A stretch of 64,000 bases of DNA from RI-231 sp041394905 (GTDB taxonomy: Bacteria > Acidobacteriota > Terriglobia > Bryobacterales > UBA6623). Below, in pieces: positions 58,720-64,000 of this stretch (position 1 is the stretch's first letter; each line of letters starts with the position of its first letter). The stretch is taken from NCBI GenBank assembly GCA_041394905.1, contig JAWKHJ010000027.1, positions 8,432 through 72,431 on the forward strand, given 5' to 3'. Below the pieces are notes generated by a model. The model was not told the DNA's origin. It worked only from the letters and a program-made list of their open reading frames with translations, and did no database searches. A program made the position numbers and the translations under genes.

Positions 58720-59666
58720 GCGATTTCGAACAGCGCGCGAACGAAGCTCTCGGGATCGAATTCCTCGAGATCGTCCACCTTCTCGCCCACGCCCACGTAG
58801 CGGATCGGCAGGTTGAGCTCACGTGCGATCGCCACCGCGATGCCGCCTTTGGCCGTGCCGTCGAGCTTGGTCAGCACCAGCCCCGTCACGCCGGCGACCG
58901 CGGTGAACTGCCGCGCCTGTTCGAGCCCATTCTGCCCGGTGACCGCATCGAGAACGAGCAGCGTCTCGTGCGGCGCCCCCTCGACGAGCCGTCCGGCGGT
59001 GCGCTTGATCTTGTCGAGCTCGGCCATCAGGCCGGCTTTGTTGTGCAGGCGGCCCGCGGTGTCGACCACGACTACGTCGGCTTTGCGCGACTTCGCCGCC
59101 TCCAACGCGTCGTAGACAACCGCGCTCGGGTCCGCGCCCGCCTTTTGCTTGATGATCGGCACGCCCGTGCGCTCGCTCCACACCTCGAGCTGCTCGATGG
59201 CGGCTGCGCGGAAGGTGTCCGCGGCGGCCAACAGTACTTCTTCGCCGTTTGTTTTCAGCTTCTTGGCCAGCTTGCCGATCGTAGTTGTCTTGCCGGTGCC
59301 GTTCACGCCGACCACCAGAATGACCCGCGGCGTGACGGTCGCGACGGGCTTCTCGCCCCCGGCCCGCTCGAGGATCTCGATCATGTGCTTGGCGATGTGT
59401 TGCTTGAGCTCCTGCGGGTCCGACAATTGCTTGCGATCGAGCTTCTTGCGGATCTCGTCGAGAATCTCTTCTGTGGTCCGCACACCCAGGTCCGCGGAGA
59501 TCAACGTCATCTCGAGCTCTTCCAGAAGCTCTTCGTCGATGACTTTCTTGCCCTGGAAAATGTCGTCGATCCGCTCGACCAAGTCGTCGCGCGTCTTCGA
59601 GACCGCCGTCTTGAAGCGGTCGTAGAGAGTCGGCTTCGGCGGCGGCGCCGTGAAGAGGGTAATCAT
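58716..59666 (-). CDS. ftsY: Signal recognition particle receptor FtsY
   Basis: A 316-aa SRP GTPase docking ribosome-SRP complexes to the membrane. The start at 59666 (MITLFTAPPPK) is used; the longer upstream frame is Arg/Ser-rich. N-domain helices cover residues 15-100. G motifs: GVNGTGKTT (120-128), DTFRAAAIEQL, VDTAGRLHNK, TKLDGTAKGG. The acidic A-domain of E. coli FtsY is absent, as in many bacteria. First gene of the ribD-ribE operon. Confidence 0.96.
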   Translation of the reverse strand: MITLFTAPPPKPTLYDRFKTAVSKTRDDLVERIDDIFQGKKVIDEELLEELEMTLISADLGVRTTEEILDEIRKKLDRKQLSDPQELKQHIAKHMIEILERAGGEKPVATVTPRVILVVGVNGTGKTTTIGKLAKKLKTNGEEVLLAAADTFRAAAIEQLEVWSERTGVPIIKQKAGADPSAVVYDALEAAKSRKADVVVVDTAGRLHNKAGLMAELDKIKRTAGRLVEGAPHETLLVLDAVTGQNGLEQARQFTAVAGVTGLVLTKLDGTAKGGIAVAIARELNLPIRYVGVGEKVDDLEEFDPESFVRALFEIA

Positions 59667-59732
59667 TTGCAAAGAAAGCCCTCGGCGCGGGGTCTCCTCG
59701 CCGCTCGAGAGCCTTTTCCGCGATGGTAGCAC

Positions 59733-60166
59733 GGGCGAAAAGCGCTCTCGCCGCCTCGGGTAGGTGTGCTTTCATCCGTAACGAATGAGGCCGCACGCGT
59801 TTTTCCGCGAACGATTCGTCCCGCTGGCGCGTCCTACCCAAAATGCCGCGCGAAAATCGTTTGCGAGATCCCCGCGTCGAAGCCCTCGACTCCGCTCCAC
59901 GGGCCGGCGACGCCTATCTGCATCGCGCCGCCAGGTTGGCCGTGCTGCTGGCGATTCCAGCCTTGACCGGTGCGCAGGATTGGCCGCAGCTTCGCAGTCC
60001 CGCCACTGCCACAGTCAGCATGGCGCGGGCTCTGCCGTCCAGGGCGGGCCGGCAACGGGACTTGGTAGGACGTCGCAAGACATCCGGCGAAAGCGGCGCT
60101 CTAGGTCCAGCGGCCGAAACGCGTTCCACCACGGATCGCGACGACGGCCTGAAGTATTCTCAGAAA
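59733..60166 (+). pseudogene. Possible remnant of a PQQ-type propeller N-terminus, otherwise no gene
   Basis: A 434-bp stretch. Around 59940-60010 the frame reads LAVLLAIPALTGAQDWPQLRSP, which recalls the signal peptide plus DWPQWRGP opening of exported PQQ-like beta-propellers. The sequence then decays with no blades. I see no other gene in it. Weakly supported. Confidence 0.25.
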
Positions 60167-60613
60167 GTGCCGAGCCTCTACGAAGCCGCCGGTGAGCGCG
60201 AAGGTCTTCTCCGTCTTGCGGACGCTTGGCACAAGCGGGCGTTGGCGGACGAAATCGTCCGCCATGCCTTCAGTCACGGTTACCACCCCCAGCATCTCGA
60301 GCGGCTGGCTGCCTACTGGTCCGAGGCCCTCGGAGGCCCGCAACTTTATACCCAGAGTTTCGGCGATGAAACGGCTGTCGTGCGCATGCACAGCGGCAAT
60401 GGCGAGCACGAAGAGATGGACCGCCGTGCGATCGCATGCTTCGACCGCGCGCTGGAAGACATCGGACTGACGTCCGAGCCTCTTCGCACGGCCTTGCGCG
60501 ACTACTTCGCGTGGGTGACCACGACGGCGATGGCGCGCTACACCGACTCCAGAGACGACGTCCCCGCCGGCCTGCGCATTCCGCGCTGGTCCTGGGACGG
60601 CCTGCAGAGCTGA
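60167..60613 (+). CDS. Group II truncated haemoglobin
   Basis: A 148-aa globin. GTG at 60167 is chosen because VPSLYEAAGE matches the usual N-terminus and upstream codons look non-coding. Helix E region HPQHLERLAAYWSEALGGP, proximal His75 in VVRMHSGNG, and Trp116 (DYFAWVTTTAM, the G8 Trp typical of group II) are present. Likely binds haem and O2 or NO. Its stop is four bases from the convergent glycosyltransferase stop. Confidence 0.82.
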   Translation: MPSLYEAAGEREGLLRLADAWHKRALADEIVRHAFSHGYHPQHLERLAAYWSEALGGPQLYTQSFGDETAVVRMHSGNGEHEEMDRRAIACFDRALEDIGLTSEPLRTALRDYFAWVTTTAMARYTDSRDDVPAGLRIPRWSWDGLQS

Positions 60614-60617
60614 ACCG

Positions 60618-62501
60618 TCAAGGCGCTTTGTCTCGAAACCGGAGACGCACAATATCGACGCCGCCATCTCGGCTGACCCACACGCGCTCGGCCTCGACTG
60701 TATCGCCCCACACGGCCTTCGGATCGAGTTCGCGCGCGTCGCCGGGGTCACGCCTGACAAGCAGCACGGTGCGGTAGGGCGCGCTCCAGGCGCGTAGATC
60801 GTCGGCAGTGCTGAGCAGCTGCCGCCCCGTCCATAGCTCGACCGTGCCCGCCCGGCGGCTTTGCTCGAAGAAGGGATACTCAGCGCGGTCCAAATAGCGT
60901 GCGAAATCGCCCTCGAACGCGTGGGCGACCGGCTCGGCGGCGCCGATCACGACGCCGGTTTCGGCATCAGAAGCGAGCTCGCGGAGAGCAGCCGTCGCGG
61001 CGCGATAGTCCGCCCGCGGGTACCACAGGTCCCCCAAGCCCGCGAACGGGCCCATACGAAATGAGGCGGCCTCGCCTGCCGGATCCGCGATGTGACGGGG
61101 GTGGAAGTCGCCTCCGAGCGCAAAGAGCGCGAGAAAGGCCGCGGCGCCGCGGTTCGCTCCCAGGAGTTGACCGGCGGCGAGGGCAAGCGCGGTCAGCAGC
61201 ACGGGGTAGAGGAAGGAGTGATAGCGCGTGCCCTCGTAGAAGTAGCGCACCACCCCGAGGCATACGTGATGCCGTAGGCCGCCACGCCGGCCGGACTCGC
61301 AACCGCCGCGATCCAGGGGCGGCGCTCGCGAACGAGCAGGAAAGCGAGCCCGGCCACGATCGCTGCGCCCAGCCAAGGCAGCACCGCCGCCCAAGGTCGC
61401 AGAATCGCATCCAGGAACTCCGGCCAACTGAATAGCGCGCATGCGCGGCGTGCAATTGGAACCCGGCGTCGCCAACCACCACGATCAGAAGCCAAATCGC
61501 CGAACAAGCCGCCACGGGCCCCAGCCGCCGAGCGAGCGCTCGGTCCCATCCGACCGCGCAACGAGCACGAACACGAATGCCCCTGCCAAGGCGAGCTGGT
61601 GCAGCAGAGCCGCCGTAAGCGCCAGCGCGGCGAGCGTCGAAGGTTCGTTCATGCGACGGTAGCGGCTCAGTGCGAACACGACGCCGACCGCCAGCACGAT
61701 CACCGCCAGAGTGGTTTCCGGACTCGCACCCCACAGTGCGGCGCCAGGAAAGCGCAAAGCCGACACGTGGGGCGGTTGATATCCGACTGGGTATAGGTTC
61801 TTTGCCCCGAAGCGGCGAAAGTCGAAGCCGGCGAAGAACCCGATCAAGCCCACCGCAAGGCTCGTCCCCGCAATGTAGCGCCGACGCTTTGCAGGGTTCG
61901 CAAAGCGGTTGCGGTCGAGCAGCGGCGCGAACAGTAGGGGAGCAAGCAGCGCGCCCTCGCGATGGCAGAGCACGGTTATCGCCGCCCAGAAATGCGTCCA
62001 GTAGCGCTTGCTCCACTCCGGCCCCACGAGCGATCGATCGAAGCGCGTGAGCATCAGCAGCACGGCGCATCCGAACAGCGCATACATGCGGCCGAAGCGC
62101 GAGAACTCGATTTGCCAAGAGGAGACGCAAAGCGCGATCGCAACCGCCGCCGCCAACGCAGGCGCAAGGTGTCCCCGGGCGTAGCGGTAGGCCAGCGCTG
62201 GAAGCGCGACCCCGCCCAGAAGCGCCGGCAGCCGGAGTGCGGCTTCGCTGTCGCCAAACGATGCGAGCGAAAGAGCGGTCAAATACTGCGGGATCAACCC
62301 GACGACGTAGTAGCCGCCGTCGAACAGGCGAGGGACGCCGTGCTCGTGAATGGCGGCGGCTGCGTACGCAAAAAAAATCTCATCCACCGCCGCGCCGCGG
62401 CTGCCAAAACCCGCCAGCCGCGCCCAAAGGCCGGCGCCGACCGCCAGGACCAGCGCGACGCCCCAAGGCGCCGAGAGGCGATTCGGGTTCGCGCTGCTCA
62501 T
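60618..62501 (-). CDS. GT-C family membrane glycosyltransferase (several frameshifts)
   Basis: About 628 aa from the ATG at 62501, which overlaps the bicupin stop (ATGA). The acidic GT-C motif is GAAVDEIFFAYAAAAIHEHG in the first extracytoplasmic loop. About ten hydrophobic helices follow. Shifts near 61490, 61440 and 61265 join FLDAILRPWAAVLPWLG and RYFYEGTRYHSFLYPVLL; the C-terminal 200 residues are soluble (FARYLDRAEYPFFEQSRR). A dolichol/undecaprenyl-phosphate sugar donor is expected for this fold. Confidence 0.75.
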
Positions 62502-63397
62502 GCGCCGGTATCGAGCTCGACGACGAGATAGCGCGCCGTCCCCGCAGCAGCGTTCCGGATCGAGTGCGCCCGGTGGGCCGGGTTGAAGACAACGCTCGGC
62601 GCGTCGACCACGCGGTCCAGGGTCTCGATCCGCCCCTCGAGGAGGAGCAGGACGGTGTCATGCGCATCGACGTGCTCAGGCGAGCCCTCGCCCGGGCCGA
62701 GACGCGTGATGTGAACGTGCAACCTCGGTAGCGAGGCGGTCGGTTCGTCCATCAGCACCCGCTTGCTCTGCGCGGCGGTGTCGGAACCAAGCGCCGCCCA
62801 CTCCGGCCGCAGATCGAGCGTGCGCCCTGGTCCCGCTTGCGCGCCTGCGCGACCCCGCCCTAGCCAGCGCAGCACCAAATAGCGCGCGGCGCCGTCATCG
62901 GCGGCGCGAATGGTGTGCGGCAACCGGGCGGCATGGTAGACCACATCCTCCGGGCCAACGCGCTCGGTATCGAGATCCGGTGAGTCGAAGGTCGCGCCGC
63001 GCAAGATGTCCGCCTCGCCTTCGAGTGGGATCAGAAGCTCTTCTTCGTCGTGGACATGGGGAGGATGCGGCGTCTCTCCACCGGGCAGCACCGAGAGATG
63101 GCAGTTGAGCAACAACGTCGCCGCGGTCGGCGCTTCGAACAGGACCACCCGCCCATCCGGAGGCTGGATCTCGCCCAGCGAGACGACCCAAGGTTCTGCG
63201 GGAGGCCCCAGCCAAGCCCGGACGCGCGGTCGCCACGACCAGGGCGCCAACTCGACGAAGACCTGACTCCAGGGACGGCTGACTGCGCCGGTGAGCTTTC
63301 CGCCGACAAGAGCGGCGCGCTCGCGGCCGCCCGGCCATAGAGAAAGGACGGCGACCGAAACGGCAAAAGCCGCAACAAACAGTCGCCGCCGTTGCAT
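62498..63397 (-). CDS. Membrane-anchored bicupin protein
   Basis: About 299 aa from the ATG at 63397 (overlapping the accA stop as TGATG). An N-terminal membrane anchor or signal (RLFVAAFAVSVAVLSLW) is followed by two cupin domains: HPPHVHDEEELLIPLEG near residue 115 and SPEHVDAHDTVLLLLEG near 242. The first keeps the H-x-H...E metal ligands; the second has fewer. Cupins bind sugars or small metabolites, or act as dioxygenases or isomerases. Function unknown. Confidence 0.75.
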   Translation of the reverse strand: MQRRRLFVAAFAVSVAVLSLWPGGRERAALVGGKLTGAVSRPWSQVFVELAPWSWRPRVRAWLGPPAEPWVVSLGEIQPPDGRVVLFEAPTAATLLLNCHLSVLPGGETPHPPHVHDEEELLIPLEGEADILRGATFDSPDLDTERVGPEDVVYHAARLPHTIRAADDGAARYLVLRWLGRGRAGAQAGPGRTLDLRPEWAALGSDTAAQSKRVLMDEPTASLPRLHVHITRLGPGEGSPEHVDAHDTVLLLLEGRIETLDRVVDAPSVVFNPAHRAHSIRNAAAGTARYLVVELDTGA

Positions 63398-64000
63398 CAC
63401 TCTTCGAAAAAGGCGCCCATACGGCGAAATTTGCCGTAGCGGTCTTCCACCAATTGGGGGCCTCCAAGCTTGACCAGCTCTAGGAAATTCCGCTCAATGG
63501 CGTCGCCGAGCAGCTCCGCCGCCTTATCCCAATCGCTATGCGCACCCGCCTCTGGTTCGGGGACGATCTCATCGACCAAGCCAAGCCGCAGCAGATCCGG
63601 AGCGGTTAGCTTGAGCGCTTCCGCCGCAAGTTCCGCCTTTGCGGAATCGCGCCACACGATCGCCGCGCAACTCTCGGGGGAAATCACGCTATAGACCGCG
63701 TTCTCGAGCATCAGCACGCGGTTACCCACGCCCAGCGCAAGCGCGCCGCCGGAGCCGCCCTCGCCAATGCAAACCGCGACGATCGGCACCTGGAGCTCGG
63801 CCATCTCGTACAGATTCCGCGCGATCGCTTCGGCTTGGCCTCGTTCCTCGGCGTCGATGCCGGGATACGCGCCGGGCGTGTCGAGCAGGGTCAGAATCGG
63901 CCGCTTGAACTTGGCAGCAAGCCGCATCGCACGCATCGCTTTGCGGTAGCCTTCCGGCTTCGGCATCCCGAAGTTGTGCGCCATCCGGCCCTTGGTGTCG
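63397..64000 (-). CDS. accA: Acetyl-CoA carboxylase carboxyltransferase alpha subunit, N-terminus cut by window edge
   Basis: Transfers the carboxyl group from biotin to acetyl-CoA, with AccD. The visible 201 codons show DTKGRMAHNFGMP, TLLDTPGAYPGIDAEERGQ, VCIGEGGSGGALALG and the SPESCAAIVWRD oxyanion region. The N-terminal part lies beyond the right edge. It is the first gene of an overlapping accA-bicupin-glycosyltransferase string. Confidence 0.96.
   Translation of the reverse strand, partial: DTKGRMAHNFGMPKPEGYRKAMRAMRLAAKFKRPILTLLDTPGAYPGIDAEERGQAEAIARNLYEMAELQVPIVAVCIGEGGSGGALALGVGNRVLMLENAVYSVISPESCAAIVWRDSAKAELAAEALKLTAPDLLRLGLVDEIVPEPEAGAHSDWDKAAELLGDAIERNFLELVKLGGPQLVEDRYGKFRRMGAFFEE

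Overview
This is a GC-rich bacterial chromosome window with no rRNA, tRNA, CRISPR array, transposase or phage gene that I could recognise. The gene mix points to Acidobacteriota, most likely a Bryobacterales (Solibacter-like) relative. It includes secreted DUF1080 and Tat-exported Gfo/Idh/MocA proteins, a Cys-type sulfatase, a PEP-CTERM protein, tandem DUF3857/transglutaminase proteins, DUF3500, large RND permeases and a phosphofructokinase with the pyrophosphate-type signature. The taxonomic call is an inference from gene content, not from a marker gene.

Layout. 0-11 kb: threonine synthase (cut by the left edge), a DUF1080 protein, a propeller+PHP exported protein, NAD synthetase, a small methyltransferase, a zinc metallopeptidase, a TPP enzyme and a Gfo/Idh/MocA protein. 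11-18.7 kb: a PD-(D/E)XK nuclease-like gene, two tandem DUF3857 proteins (one with an intact transglutaminase core, one without), guaB, a J-domain/pentapeptide-repeat protein and a zinc-ribbon protein. 18.7-25.3 kb: a PqiC-like lipoprotein, a truncated second copy of the 6.8 kb methyltransferase, a LuxR-type regulator, a PEP-CTERM protein, an IscA/ErpA-type protein, fabH, a DUF2461 protein and murB. 25.3-33 kb: a TIM-barrel-like hydrolase, an orphan cytosine-5 DNA methyltransferase, an overlapping acyl-CoA synthetase / old-yellow-enzyme / PRTase operon and an FGE-fold+AMIN protein. 33-42 kb: two TPR proteins (one with a TonB C-terminal domain), a TylF-type methyltransferase, a GT-C glycosyltransferase, a sulfatase, a nucleoside hydrolase, an exported propeller and an exported methyltransferase. 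42-50 kb: two paralogous RND permeases flanking a DUF3500 protein. 50-55.5 kb: a leftward cluster of FecR-like, SGNH, galE, methyltransferase, small protein and pfkA. 55.5-64 kb: a conserved 478-aa protein, ftsY-ribD-ribE, a truncated haemoglobin and an overlapping accA / bicupin / GT-C operon.

Many genes are joined by ATGA or TGATG stop/start overlaps, so translational coupling is common here. About twenty genes, including housekeeping ones (murB, ribD, ribE, galE), are interrupted by one-base frameshifts. Several sit in short G/C/A/T runs where adding or removing one base restores a full-length family member. I read these as consensus indel errors, not real pseudogenes, and annotate each such locus as one gene. 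The most unusual items are the FGE-fold+AMIN fusion, the active/inactive transglutaminase pair, the exported SAM methyltransferase, the J-domain/pentapeptide fusion and the structured leader before the 478-aa gene.
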